A stretch of 64,000 bases of DNA, taken from the NCBI RefSeq assembly GCF_018130385.1, contig NZ_JAFCLU010000006.1, positions 62,001-126,000 on the forward strand, given 5' to 3'. The translations under genes and the position numbers were made by a program. Positions within the stretch are counted from its first letter, which is position 1; each line of letters opens with the position of its first letter. Shown one piece after another: positions 51,918-60,674 of the stretch. A model generated the notes under the pieces. It was not told where the DNA came from, searched no databases, and saw only the letters and a list, made by a program, of their open reading frames with translations. This stretch comes from Bradyrhizobium sp. AUGA SZCCT0283 (lineage in GTDB: Bacteria > Pseudomonadota > Alphaproteobacteria > Rhizobiales > Xanthobacteraceae).

Positions 51918-52712
51918 TTACGCCGCCTCGACGAAGCGATGCCGCTCGTAGAGGAACTCGAGCACGCGCTGCCGGCACTTGAGGTAGCCGGGGTTGGTCG
52001 CGAGTTCGAGCCGCTTGCGCGGGCGCGCCAGCGGCACTTCCAGCACCTCGCCGATCCGTGCGCTGGGACCGTTGGTCATCATCACGATGCGGTCCGACAG
52101 CAGCACGGCCTCGTCGACGTCGTGGGTGATCATCAGGATGGTGTTGCCGAGCTTCTGGTGCAGCGCCATCACCGAATCCTGCAGATGCGCGCGGGTCAGC
52201 GCGTCGAGCGCGCCAAAGGGCTCGTCGAGCAAAAGCACCTTCGGCTCCATGGCGAGCGCGCGGGCAATGCCGACGCGCTGCTTCATGCCGCCGGAGATTT
52301 CGGATGGCCGCTTGTCCTTGGCATGCGCCATCTGCACCAGGTTGAGATTGTGCATCACCCAGGCGTCGCGCTCGGCCCGGGTCTTGGTCGAGGCGAACAC
52401 CTTGTCGACGCCGAGCCGGACGTTCTCATACACCGTCAGCCAGGGCAGCAGGCTGTGGTTCTGAAACACCACCGCGCGGTCCGGCCCCGGCGAATTGACC
52501 TCGCGGTTCTCCAGCAGCACGCAGCCCTGCGTGGTGTCGGTGAGGCCGGCCACGATGTTGAGCAGCGTGGACTTGCCGCAGCCGGAATGGCCGATGATCG
52601 AGACGTATTCGCCCTTCTCGATCGTCAGGTTGATGTCCTTCAGCACCTCGGTGGTGGCGTTGCCACGGGTGAAGGTCTTGTCGATGTGGTCGAGCTTCAG
52701 ATAGGCCTGCAT
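51918..52712 (-). CDS. Nitrate ABC transporter ATP-binding protein
   Basis: 264-residue ATPase of the NrtD/SsuB/TauB group. Walker A IIGHSGCGKST (about 40-50), Q-loop VVFQNHSLLPW, signature SEISGGMKQRVGIARAL, Walker B VLLLDEPFGALD, switch His in ITHDVDE. It lacks the second, NrtA-like domain found in cyanobacterial NrtC, so it corresponds to NrtD, although rhizobial annotations often call it NrtC. Encoded between the permease gene and the haemoglobin; ATG 52712 preceded by AGGAAAC. Confidence 0.92.
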   Translation of the reverse strand: MQAYLKLDHIDKTFTRGNATTEVLKDINLTIEKGEYVSIIGHSGCGKSTLLNIVAGLTDTTQGCVLLENREVNSPGPDRAVVFQNHSLLPWLTVYENVRLGVDKVFASTKTRAERDAWVMHNLNLVQMAHAKDKRPSEISGGMKQRVGIARALAMEPKVLLLDEPFGALDALTRAHLQDSVMALHQKLGNTILMITHDVDEAVLLSDRIVMMTNGPSARIGEVLEVPLARPRKRLELATNPGYLKCRQRVLEFLYERHRFVEAA

Positions 52713-52724
52713 GACATGTTTCCT

Positions 52725-53651
52725 TCAGTTCAGTGCGGTGCCGCGGGTCACGATCTTCGCCAGTCCCGCGATCAGGCGGTCGAGCACGAAGCCGATGATG
52801 CCGACATAGAACAGCGCCAGGATGATTTCGCTGATGTGCGAGGAGTTCCAGGCGTCCCAGATGAAGAAGCCGATGCCGACGCCGCCGATCAGCATCTCTG
52901 CTGCTACGATCGCAAGCCAGGACAAGCCGATGCCGATGCGAAGACCGGTGAAGATATAAGGCGCCGCCGCCGGGATCATGATCTTGGAAAAGAACTCCAG
53001 CGGATTGAGCTGCACCACGGCTGCGACGTTGCGATAGTCCTGCGGGATGTTGCGGATGCCGACCGCGGTGTTGATGATGATCGGCCAGACCGAGGTGATG
53101 AAGATGACGAAGATCGCCGAAGGCTGGCCGTCACGGAACGCGGCCAGCGACAGCGGCAGCCATGCCAGCGGCGGGATGGTGCGCAGCACCTGGAACAGCG
53201 GATCGAGCCCGCGCATCGCCCATACCGACTGCCCGACCAGCGTGCCAAGCCCGATGCCGACGATGGCGGCAATCGAGTAGCCGAACGCAACGCGCTGAAG
53301 CGAAGCCGACAAATGCCAGAACAGGCCCTTGTCGATGCCGCCGCGATCGAAGAACGGATCGAAGATCAGCTCCTTGGTTTCCTTGAAGACGCGCGACGGC
53401 GGCGGCAGGGTCGAGCCGGTGCGACGGCAGACCAGCTCCCAGAACAGCATCAACAGCGCGAGCACGACCAGCGGCGGGACGACGCGTACTGCGGTCTCCC
53501 TCGCCATCTTGACGTACTTCTCGGCACGCGGCGCCTGCTTCGGCGTCATCGTGACCACTGGCGCCGCCGTGCTCGGCGAGGTGCTTGAGGCGGTCGGAAT
53601 GGCCACCGCGGTGGCTTCGGCTTTGATCGCAGGCATCGACATTGAAATCAT
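52725..53651 (-). CDS. nrtB: Nitrate ABC transporter permease
   Basis: 308 residues. After a polar Ala-rich leader, six membrane helices follow from about 50 (VVPPLVVLALLMLFWELV). The ABC-permease EAA-type loop is present near 195-215 (IRNIPQDYRNVAAVVQLN, then PLEFFSKIMIPAAAPYIFTG). The family transports nitrate, nitrite or related anions, and the linked genes indicate nitrate. The first ATG, 53651, lies only three bases from GGAG, so the ATG at 53642 may be the true start. Separated from nrtA by a 57-base gap with a hairpin. Confidence 0.92.
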   Translation of the reverse strand: MISMSMPAIKAEATAVAIPTASSTSPSTAAPVVTMTPKQAPRAEKYVKMARETAVRVVPPLVVLALLMLFWELVCRRTGSTLPPPSRVFKETKELIFDPFFDRGGIDKGLFWHLSASLQRVAFGYSIAAIVGIGLGTLVGQSVWAMRGLDPLFQVLRTIPPLAWLPLSLAAFRDGQPSAIFVIFITSVWPIIINTAVGIRNIPQDYRNVAAVVQLNPLEFFSKIMIPAAAPYIFTGLRIGIGLSWLAIVAAEMLIGGVGIGFFIWDAWNSSHISEIILALFYVGIIGFVLDRLIAGLAKIVTRGTALN

Positions 53652-53671
53652 ATCTCCGTGTTCAAGAAAGG

Positions 53672-53701
53672 CGGGCCGCCCGCTCCTTTACGCGCGGCCC
53701 G
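53672..53701 (-). promoter_or_regulatory. Intercistronic hairpin between nrtA and nrtB
   Basis: Eight-base arms CGGGCCGC (53672-53679) and GCGGCCCG (53694-53701) pair perfectly in the gap after nrtA. Such a hairpin could protect or attenuate the transcript so that the binding protein is made in excess over the permease. Confidence 0.6.
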
Positions 53702-53708
53702 GACTTGA

Positions 53709-55028
53709 TCAGACATCAACACGCTTGATCGACAGGGACTTTAGATACGCAGCCGGATTTTCCGGATCGAACACCTTGCCGTCGAAGAAGGTCTCCTTGC
53801 CGCGCGAGGTGGAGGCCGGAATGTCGGCAGCAGCGACGCCGAGCGTCTTGGCCGCATCGCGCCACAGATCCTCACGGTTGACCTTGCCGATCAGCGCCTT
53901 GCTGTCGAAGCCGGCTTCATATTTGCCCCAGCGGATGTCCTCGGTCATGAACCAGAGATCGTGGCTCTGGAACGGATAGGAGGCGAAATCGCGCCAGTAC
54001 TTCATGATGTGGGGCGAATTCTCGACCACCTTGCCGGGAATGCCGTAGTTGAACTTGCCCTTGGCGCGATCGGCGATATCTTCAACCGGACAGTTGATCC
54101 ACTGCCGCTTGCCCATGATGGTGGCGAGTTCGTCCTTGTTCTCCATCTTGTCGGCCCATTGCTGCGCCTCCATGACCGCCATCAGGATCGCCTTGGCGGC
54201 CTTCGGGTTCTTGTCGACCCAGGCCGCGCGCATGCCGAGCGATTTTTCCGGATGCTTGCTCCAGATTTCGCCGGTGTTGATCGCGGTATAGCCGATGCCC
54301 TGATGGACCAACTGTCCCGGCCATGGCTCGCCGACACAGAAGCAATCCATCGTGCCAACCTTCATGTTGGCGACCATCTGGGGCGGCGGTACGGTGATGG
54401 TCTCAATGTCCTTGTCAGGGTCGATGCCGCCGGCGGCGAGCCAATAGCGGAGCCAGAGATCGTGGGTGCCGCCCGGGAAGGTCATCGCGGCCTTGACGGA
54501 TTTGCCGGCGGCTTTCTTCTGCTCGAATACCGCCTTGAGCGGCGCGGCATCGACGCCGACCTTGAGGTCGGCATATTCCTTGGCCACCGAGATGCACTGC
54601 GCATCGAGATTGAGCCGCGCCAGGATGTACATCGGCGTCGGCTGATTGTTCTGCGTCACCTTGCCGGCCGAGATCAGGTACGGCATCGGCGTCAGGATGT
54701 GCGCGCCGTCGATGCCGTTGCCTTCACTGCCGAGCACCAGGTTGTCGCGGGTGGTGCCCCATGAGGCCTGCTTGGCGACTTCGACGTCGGGCATGCCGTA
54801 TTTGGCGAACAGCCCCTTGTCCTTGGCGACGAACAACGGCCCGGCGTCGCTCAGCGCGATGAAGCCGAGCGTGGCCTTGGTCACCTCCGGACCTGCCCCT
54901 TGCGCGAAGGCGCCGGCGGGGAAGTTCAGCTTGGCGGCGGCGAGCAAGGCGGCCGTTCCGCCGGTCGCCTTCAGAAGCTGGCGGCGGCTGAAACCACGGC
55001 GTGAGGTCGGAATGGTAGGTTTCGTCAT
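53709..55028 (-). CDS. nrtA: Nitrate ABC transporter substrate-binding protein
   Basis: 439-residue exported binding protein of the NrtA/CmpA group. The Tat signal SRRGFSRRQLLKATGG is clear at residues 9-24, with cleavage near AFAQG. The body shows LGFIALSDAGPLFVAKDKGL (about 50) and TFPGGTHDLWLRYWLAAGG, both typical of nitrate and bicarbonate binding proteins. ATG 55028 is preferred over the longer frame start at 55184, because the Tat signal starts there and the intervening DNA forms RNA-like structure. First gene of the nitrate operon. Confidence 0.92.
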   Translation of the reverse strand: MTKPTIPTSRRGFSRRQLLKATGGTAALLAAAKLNFPAGAFAQGAGPEVTKATLGFIALSDAGPLFVAKDKGLFAKYGMPDVEVAKQASWGTTRDNLVLGSEGNGIDGAHILTPMPYLISAGKVTQNNQPTPMYILARLNLDAQCISVAKEYADLKVGVDAAPLKAVFEQKKAAGKSVKAAMTFPGGTHDLWLRYWLAAGGIDPDKDIETITVPPPQMVANMKVGTMDCFCVGEPWPGQLVHQGIGYTAINTGEIWSKHPEKSLGMRAAWVDKNPKAAKAILMAVMEAQQWADKMENKDELATIMGKRQWINCPVEDIADRAKGKFNYGIPGKVVENSPHIMKYWRDFASYPFQSHDLWFMTEDIRWGKYEAGFDSKALIGKVNREDLWRDAAKTLGVAAADIPASTSRGKETFFDGKVFDPENPAAYLKSLSIKRVDV

Positions 55029-55230
55029 GGGCGTCGTTGTCCTTTGCGTCAGTGCGTGAAACGGGGCCGTCCGTCTGGTGTCACCGCGCAAGGCGCAGAA
55101 AGGCGCGTTCCAGGGAGGCCCCGGAATGGCGGCGTCACAGTTCGGATGAATGGTCTCAAGGGACGGCATCAATGGCGTCGGCACTAGCTATTCAAGCTTC
55201 GTGCCAAGCCCTTCGCGCTGCAAAAAATGT
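55029..55230 (-). promoter_or_regulatory. Structured leader of the nitrate operon, possible NasT antitermination target
   Basis: The 200 bases before nrtA hold nested inverted repeats. CGGGGCC (55062-55068) pairs with GGCCCCG (55117-55123), and inside it CGCGC (55085-55089) pairs with GCGCG (55103-55107). Further upstream TAGTGCC and GGCAC segments could form another stem. In Bradyrhizobium the NasS-NasT system controls the nas operon by antitermination in a leader, so this region is a reasonable candidate, but the ANTAR-type two-hairpin motif could not be folded by eye. Confidence 0.4.
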
Positions 55231-55314
55231 AATTATTTCAGTGCATTACCGAAAGGACGATGAGAAAATCATCACGCCGCGGGAACCGGCTCCCGCTTTC
55301 GAAATTTGCGATTC

Positions 55315-55347
55315 GCCCAATTCTTGTGCGTCGCACAAGAATTGGGC
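55315..55347 (-). terminator. 15-bp perfect hairpin after the dioxygenase gene
   Basis: Arms GCCCAATTCTTGTGC (55315-55329) and GCACAAGAATTGGGC (55333-55347) are perfectly complementary around a three-base loop. It begins 20 bases past the stop of the dioxygenase gene (55368 on the minus strand) and before the nitrate leader, so it should separate the two units. Confidence 0.8.
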
Positions 55348-55367
55348 AGCGCGATGTAATCGGTGTT

Positions 55368-56282
55368 TCAAGCGTCCTCGGTGGCCTTCGCCATCATCGG
55401 TTTCGGCGCGCTTCCCTCGCCCGGCTTCATGCGGAATTCGTAGGTCATGAGGTGCCACGGCGCGGCCGCAGGCTTGCCGTCCGGCATCGTCGGATCGGTC
55501 CGCTTTTCGATTTTGGCAACCAGCTCGTCCTTGACCCCGAACACCACGTCGGAATCGAGATATTTGTCGCCGTCCATGAAGACATGCGTGATCAGCGGCT
55601 GGTAGCCGGGCGCGGCGACCAGGAAATGCACATGGGCCGGCCGCATCGCATGGCGGCGGGTCTGCACGATCATCTCGCCGACCGGACCATCGGTGGGAAT
55701 GGGATAGCTGCACGGCAGGATGGTGCGGAAGAAGAACCTTCCATCGGCATCGGTAATGAAGCGCGCCCGCGACGACGGCCCCTCCGTCGCATAGGCCGGC
55801 TTCTGGGAATCGTAGAAGCCGTCATCATCGGCGTGCCAGACGTCCACCGGCGCATTCGCCAGCGGCTTGCCCTTAAGGTCGGTGACGCGGCTCTGCACGA
55901 ACATCCGCTCGCCCGGCAGCGTGGCCGAGATATCGGTCCCGTGGGGCGTCACCTTGTGTTCGCCAACATAGAACGGGCCGAGCACCGTGGTCTCGGTGGC
56001 GCCCTCGCGCTCCCTGTGGTTCACGGCGTCGACCAGCATCGAGACGCCGAGCACATCGGAGAGCAGGATGAACTCCTGCCGGATCGGGGTGCACTTCTGG
56101 CCGGTCCGGGTCAGAAAATCGATCGCGTACTCCCACTCCTCGAAGGTGAGGTCGGTCCTGCGGACATAGTCGTGCAGCGATTTCACTAGTTCCTGCAGCA
56201 GGAATTTGGCGCGTGGATCCGGCGTATCGTCGAAACTGCGGATCACGGCGGCGGTCAGTTCGGTTTCGCTGAATTGGCGCAT
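55368..56282 (-). CDS. Intradiol ring-cleavage dioxygenase (catechol/hydroxyquinol 1,2-dioxygenase type)
   Basis: 304-residue non-haem Fe(III) enzyme that opens a catechol-type ring between the two hydroxyls. The four iron ligands can be placed: Tyr157 in DVWHADDDGFYD, Tyr193 in LPCSYPIPTDG, His217 and His219 in RPAHVHFLV. The N-terminal helical dimerisation domain (1-95) is present. The pattern is closest to hydroxyquinol or chlorocatechol dioxygenases. No other ring-cleavage pathway gene lies nearby, so the substrate remains open. ATG 56282; weak Shine-Dalgarno (CAGGACAGC). Confidence 0.9.
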   Translation of the reverse strand: MRQFSETELTAAVIRSFDDTPDPRAKFLLQELVKSLHDYVRRTDLTFEEWEYAIDFLTRTGQKCTPIRQEFILLSDVLGVSMLVDAVNHREREGATETTVLGPFYVGEHKVTPHGTDISATLPGERMFVQSRVTDLKGKPLANAPVDVWHADDDGFYDSQKPAYATEGPSSRARFITDADGRFFFRTILPCSYPIPTDGPVGEMIVQTRRHAMRPAHVHFLVAAPGYQPLITHVFMDGDKYLDSDVVFGVKDELVAKIEKRTDPTMPDGKPAAAPWHLMTYEFRMKPGEGSAPKPMMAKATEDA

Positions 56283-56419
56283 TTTTGCTGTCCTGCGGGA
56301 TAGGCGAAGGCTGGCGTCAGCCTATACCACGGCCCCGCGCGCTGTAAGCACGGCCGGTTGGAATGGGGTACACTTTTCGGCTATCAAGGCTGCCAATAGC
56401 CAGCCGGAGATCAGTGCCG

Positions 56420-57694
56420 ATGTTAGCCCCCACCCCCGCCTCGCCCGAATCCGCCGGAATGTCGAAAGCGGCGCTCGATCGCCTCGAAAATCACCTGAAG
56501 CAGCGCTATGTCGACGGCGGGCGCTTCCCGGGGACACAGCTCCTGATCTATCGCCGCGGCAAGGTCGTGCATTCGACCGCGCAGGGCTTTGCCGACCTCG
56601 AGCGCAAGGTGCCGGTCAAGGACGACACGATCTTCCGCATCTATTCGATGACCAAGCCGCTCACGAGCGTAGCCTTCATGATGCTGGTCGAGGAAGGCCG
56701 CGTCGCGCTGGACGAGCCCGTGCACAAATACATCCCGGAATGGAAGAACCTCGGCGTGTTCGTGGCCGGGACGCATCCCGCCTTCCTGACCCGCCCGCCG
56801 TCGCGGCCAATGCTGATCGTGGATCTGCTGCGCCACACCTCGGGCCTGACGTATGGCTTCCAGCAGCGCGGCAATGTCGATGCCGCCTATCGCGAGAACA
56901 AGATCGGCGAAGTCGTCAAGGCCGGCACGCTGCAAACCATGATCGACGACCTCGCAAAGATCCCGCTGGAATTTTCACCGGGCGAGGCCTGGAACTACTC
57001 CGTCGCCACCGACGTGATCGGCTATCTCATCGGCCTGATCAGCGGCAAGCCGTTCGAGCAGTTCCTGAAAGAACGTATCCTCGATCCGCTCGGCATGAAC
57101 GATACCGATTTCTTCGTGCCGAAGGACAAGGCGCATCGTTTAGCGGCGTGTTATTCGGCCGATCCGCAAGGCGGCATGACGTTCCATGCCACCGAGCGCA
57201 AGGGCACGCTGACGCTGCAGGACGATCCGGCGACGAGTTCGTTCCTGGAGCCGCCTTCCTTCATCTCCGGCGGCGGCGGCCTGTGCTCGACCGCGGCCGA
57301 CTACCTGACCTTCTGCCGGGCGCTGCTCAATGGCGGCGAGCTCGGCGGCGTCCGCCTGCTGGGCCCGAAGACCTTGAAGCTGATGACGTCGAACCATTTG
57401 CCCGGCGGCGCCGATCTGCCGGCGATGTCGCGCTCGCTGTTCTCGGAAGCCGCCTATAACGGCATCGGCTTCGGGCTCGGCTTCGCCGTCACCATGAACC
57501 CTGCGCAAACGCTGATCGCCGGCAGCCCCGGCGAGTTCAACTGGGGCGGCGCGGCGACGACCTCGTTCTTCATCGACCCAGTGGAAGAGCTGATCACGAT
57601 CTTCATGACGCAGGTGCTGCCGTCGAGCGCCTATCCGTTGCGGCGCGAACTGCGCACCATGGTGTATGCCGCCATCACCGACAGCAATCTCTAA
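56420..57694 (+). CDS. Class C beta-lactamase-fold serine hydrolase
   Basis: 424 residues. The S-x-x-K motif is Ser76-Met-Thr-Lys79 (RIYSMTKPLTSV) and the Y-x-N position reads Tyr193-Ser-Val (WNYSVATDVIG), the form seen in EstB-like esterases rather than true AmpC enzymes. No signal peptide is visible, so it is probably a cytoplasmic esterase or peptidase-like enzyme. ATG 56420 is preferred to 56363, because the conserved helix starts soon after and CCGGAG lies upstream. Ends before a stem-loop at 57707-57746. Confidence 0.88.
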   Translation: MLAPTPASPESAGMSKAALDRLENHLKQRYVDGGRFPGTQLLIYRRGKVVHSTAQGFADLERKVPVKDDTIFRIYSMTKPLTSVAFMMLVEEGRVALDEPVHKYIPEWKNLGVFVAGTHPAFLTRPPSRPMLIVDLLRHTSGLTYGFQQRGNVDAAYRENKIGEVVKAGTLQTMIDDLAKIPLEFSPGEAWNYSVATDVIGYLIGLISGKPFEQFLKERILDPLGMNDTDFFVPKDKAHRLAACYSADPQGGMTFHATERKGTLTLQDDPATSSFLEPPSFISGGGGLCSTAADYLTFCRALLNGGELGGVRLLGPKTLKLMTSNHLPGGADLPAMSRSLFSEAAYNGIGFGLGFAVTMNPAQTLIAGSPGEFNWGGAATTSFFIDPVEELITIFMTQVLPSSAYPLRRELRTMVYAAITDSNL

Positions 57695-57706
57695 AGACCG
57701 GAAAAT

Positions 57707-57746
57707 CCGGGTTCCGCGGCGCGAAGGCGATCGCCCCGGAACCCGG
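57707..57746 (+). terminator. Hairpin after the serine hydrolase gene
   Basis: Arms CCGGGTTCCG (57707-57716) and CGGAACCCGG (57737-57746) pair perfectly around a 20-base loop, 12 bases past the stop codon. No T-run follows, so termination may be weak. Confidence 0.65.
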
Positions 57747-57809
57747 CGCATTGCCGAGAGTGGATTTACATCCCTCTAATATCCTTGGCGAAATTCGGCG
57801 GCTTCTCCT

Positions 57810-59354
57810 ATGCTTCGCCCGATTGGCGCCGACCCGGGGCTTGCGTTGCCGAAACTTTCATTGCCAGTGCGTCTCGCCCTTCTGGTCGCGGGAACCACGC
57901 TGCCGCTGATTATTTTCGCGGCCGGCCTCGTCTACAACAATTACAAGCAGGACCGCCAGAACGCGACCCAACGGGTGCTCGAAACCGTGCGCAGCATTCG
58001 CCTCGTGCTCGACTCGGAGATGCAGCGCATAACCGGTGCGCTCCAGGTGCTGTCGCTGACGGACACGCTGCGCAGCGGTGATTTCATCGGATTCCGGCGC
58101 ATCGCCCAGGGCTTCCTCGACCAGTACGGCGAAGGCGGCGTCGTACTGGTGGCGGACCGCGAAGGCCGCCAGGTGTTCTCATCGCTCACCCCGGATTCCG
58201 CGAGCCTGCCGCCACGCAACAACCTCGCCATGGTGGACAAGGTCTTCGCGGAAAAGAAGCCGGTCTATTCCAACCTGTTCTTCGGGACCGTCAAGAAGCG
58301 CCTGATCGTGACGGTCGAAGTACCTGTCATTCGCGACAACGAGGTGCTCTACGACATCTCCTTCAGTCCGCCGATCGAAATTTTTCAGGCCATGGTCGAG
58401 CAGCAGCGGCCGAGCAAGGACTGGACAATCTCGATCTTCGACGGCGAAGGCACCAATTTCGCGCGCGTGCCGAACCCGCAGGAAACCGTCGGCAAGCGTG
58501 CATCGTCCTCGCTTTATGTGCAGATGTTCCACAATCCCGAAGCTACCGTGCCGACGGTATCGCTCGAGGGCGTGCCGCTGATTACGAGCTTTGCCCGCTC
58601 CTCGCTCACCGGCTGGACGGTTGCCGCAGGGGTCGCCGAAAGCTCGCTGGTCGCGCCGCTCTGGCGCAACCTCGCGATCACCAGCGTGATGGGCGCCGTT
58701 CTGCTGATGGTCGGCCTCGCCTTTGCGGTACGGATGGCGACCCAGATCGCCCGCGGCGAGATGCTCCACAATCTCCTGATCGAGGAACTCAACCACCGCG
58801 TCAAGAACACGCTCGCGGTGCTGCAGTCGATCGCCACCCAGACGTTCCGCAGCGCGAGCCGGGCGGAGCGCGAGAAATTCGAGGGAAGGCTCGGCGCGCT
58901 GGCGCAGGCGCACAATTTGCTGAGCCAGGAAAAATGGCAGGGCGCGGAGTTGCGGGAAGTGATTGCGCGGGTGCTGCAGCCCTATCTGCTCAACAATCCG
59001 GAGCGGATGCGGATGTTCGGACCGCAGGTTCCGCTGTCGCCGCGGCTCGCCGTGGTGCTGTCGATGATCGTGCACGAGATCGCAACAAATGCCGCCAAAT
59101 ACGGCGCGCTGTCGAACGACACCGGCACCGTGGCGGTGGACTGGGAGATCCTCGACGAAGGCGACGGGCGCAAGCTGCGGCTGATCTGGACCGAGGCAGG
59201 CGGCCCGCCCGTCACGGCGCCGGTGCAGCGCGGCTTCGGCTCGCGGCTGATCGAGCGCAGCGCGCGCGACCAGCTCGGCGGCGAGGCGACCGTCGACTTC
59301 CTGCCGCGCGGCGTCATCTACACCGTGAGCTGCGCGCTCGACAGGGACGAATAG
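57810..59354 (+). CDS. HWE-family sensor histidine kinase
   Basis: 514 residues. A transmembrane helix (ALLVAGTTLPLIIFAAGLVY, about 22-41) and a second (TSVMGAVLLMVGLAFAVRM, about 290-308) enclose a periplasmic dCache-like sensor. The cytoplasmic part has the HWE-type phospho-His329 in EELNHRVKNTLAVLQSIA, the HEIATNAAKYGALS N box, and the Trp-x-Glu motif in IWTEAGGPPV. HWE kinases often act on general stress or light responses in Rhizobiales. No response regulator is adjacent. ATG 57810 starts just before the first helix. Confidence 0.9.
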   Translation: MLRPIGADPGLALPKLSLPVRLALLVAGTTLPLIIFAAGLVYNNYKQDRQNATQRVLETVRSIRLVLDSEMQRITGALQVLSLTDTLRSGDFIGFRRIAQGFLDQYGEGGVVLVADREGRQVFSSLTPDSASLPPRNNLAMVDKVFAEKKPVYSNLFFGTVKKRLIVTVEVPVIRDNEVLYDISFSPPIEIFQAMVEQQRPSKDWTISIFDGEGTNFARVPNPQETVGKRASSSLYVQMFHNPEATVPTVSLEGVPLITSFARSSLTGWTVAAGVAESSLVAPLWRNLAITSVMGAVLLMVGLAFAVRMATQIARGEMLHNLLIEELNHRVKNTLAVLQSIATQTFRSASRAEREKFEGRLGALAQAHNLLSQEKWQGAELREVIARVLQPYLLNNPERMRMFGPQVPLSPRLAVVLSMIVHEIATNAAKYGALSNDTGTVAVDWEILDEGDGRKLRLIWTEAGGPPVTAPVQRGFGSRLIERSARDQLGGEATVDFLPRGVIYTVSCALDRDE

Positions 59355-60674
59355 CTACTTGAGCATCTCCGGCACGATCAGCCGTGGCAGGAACAGCGAA
59401 ACGCCAGGCCAGATGATCAATGCGGCCAGCACCAGCAGCATCGGGATCAGCATGATGACCGTGTCCTTCAGCGCATAGCGCAGCCGCACGCCCGCGATCG
59501 AGCAGGCGATCATCAGGCACAGGCCATAGGGCGGCGTCACCAGCCCGAATGCCAGCGAGACGATCGAGATGATCGCAAACTGCACCGGGTGGAGGTCGAC
59601 CGATTTCGCCAGCGGCTCGAGAACGGTACCGACGATGATGATCGCCGGAATGGCGTCGAGGAAGCAGCCCACCACCAGAAAGCAAAAGGAGATGAAGAAG
59701 CCCGCCGCGATCGGGCCCATGCCCCAGGTCGAGACGTTGGCCAGCAGTTCCTGCGGTATCCTGTAATAAGCCAATAGCCAGCCGAAGGCGCTCGCGGTAC
59801 CGATGCAAAACAGCGCGACGCCGGCGAGACGTCCGGTGTCCAGCAACGCCTTGTAGAGCTGGCGCGCGCCGGTTTCACGGTAGAAGAACGTCGATAGCGC
59901 CACGGAATAGAGCACCGCGACGCATGCGGATTCGGTCGCGGTAAACCATCCCAGCAAAATGCCGCCGACGATGATGAACGGCGTCGTCAGCGCCGGTATC
60001 GACCGCAAGATCGCCCACCACATGTCCCGCCAGCTATCCTTCGGATAGGTCGGATAGCCGCGGCGCACGGCATAGACATGCACGGTCGCCATCTGCGCGC
60101 CTGCGATCAGCAATCCCGGCACGATACCGGCGAGGTACATCGCGGCGATCGAGGTCGAGATCAGCCCGCCCCATACGATCATCAGGATCGAGGGCGGGAT
60201 GATGACGGCGAGCACGGCGGAAACCGCGGTGATGGCGATGGAGAAGGAGAGATCGTAGCCCTCCTTGGTCTGGGCGTCGATGAAGATCTTGGATTGGCTC
60301 GCCGCGTCCGCGGTGGAGGAGCCGGAGATGCCGGCAAAGAACACCGACAGCACGACATTGATCTGCGCCAGCGATCCCGGCCAATGCCCGACCATCGAGC
60401 GCGACAACGCGACCAGGCGGTCGGTGATGCCGCCGATGCTCATCAGGTTGGCGGTCAAGAGGAAGAACGGCACCGCCAGCAGGATGAACGAATTGTAGGC
60501 GTTGAAGGTCTCCTGCGCGAGCGTCATGATCGACAGGCGCGGCTCGGTCAAGAGGATCGGCACACAGGCAAGGCCGAGCGCAAAGGCGACCGGCACGCGT
60601 ATGATGAGCAGGCCGATGAAAACCCCGAACAGGACCATGGCGGCCTGTCCGGCAGAAAGAACATTGCCGCTCAT
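59355..60674 (-). CDS. TRAP transporter large permease (DctM type)
   Basis: 439-residue membrane protein with about twelve helices, conserved segments LLTANLMSIGGITDRLVALS and GISGSSTADAASQSKIF, and the C-terminal LVTPPYGLCLMIACSIAGV. It is the ion-coupled membrane subunit that moves the ligand delivered by the binding protein, typically a dicarboxylate or other organic acid. It overlaps the small permease gene by four bases, indicating coupled translation. Confidence 0.92.
   Translation of the reverse strand: MSGNVLSAGQAAMVLFGVFIGLLIIRVPVAFALGLACVPILLTEPRLSIMTLAQETFNAYNSFILLAVPFFLLTANLMSIGGITDRLVALSRSMVGHWPGSLAQINVVLSVFFAGISGSSTADAASQSKIFIDAQTKEGYDLSFSIAITAVSAVLAVIIPPSILMIVWGGLISTSIAAMYLAGIVPGLLIAGAQMATVHVYAVRRGYPTYPKDSWRDMWWAILRSIPALTTPFIIVGGILLGWFTATESACVAVLYSVALSTFFYRETGARQLYKALLDTGRLAGVALFCIGTASAFGWLLAYYRIPQELLANVSTWGMGPIAAGFFISFCFLVVGCFLDAIPAIIIVGTVLEPLAKSVDLHPVQFAIISIVSLAFGLVTPPYGLCLMIACSIAGVRLRYALKDTVIMLIPMLLVLAALIIWPGVSLFLPRLIVPEMLK

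Noticed and set aside
51939..53588. 549-codon plus-strand frame across the nitrate transporter genes
   Set aside because: Runs antisense through two genes with clear ABC transporter motifs; composition is of shadow type.
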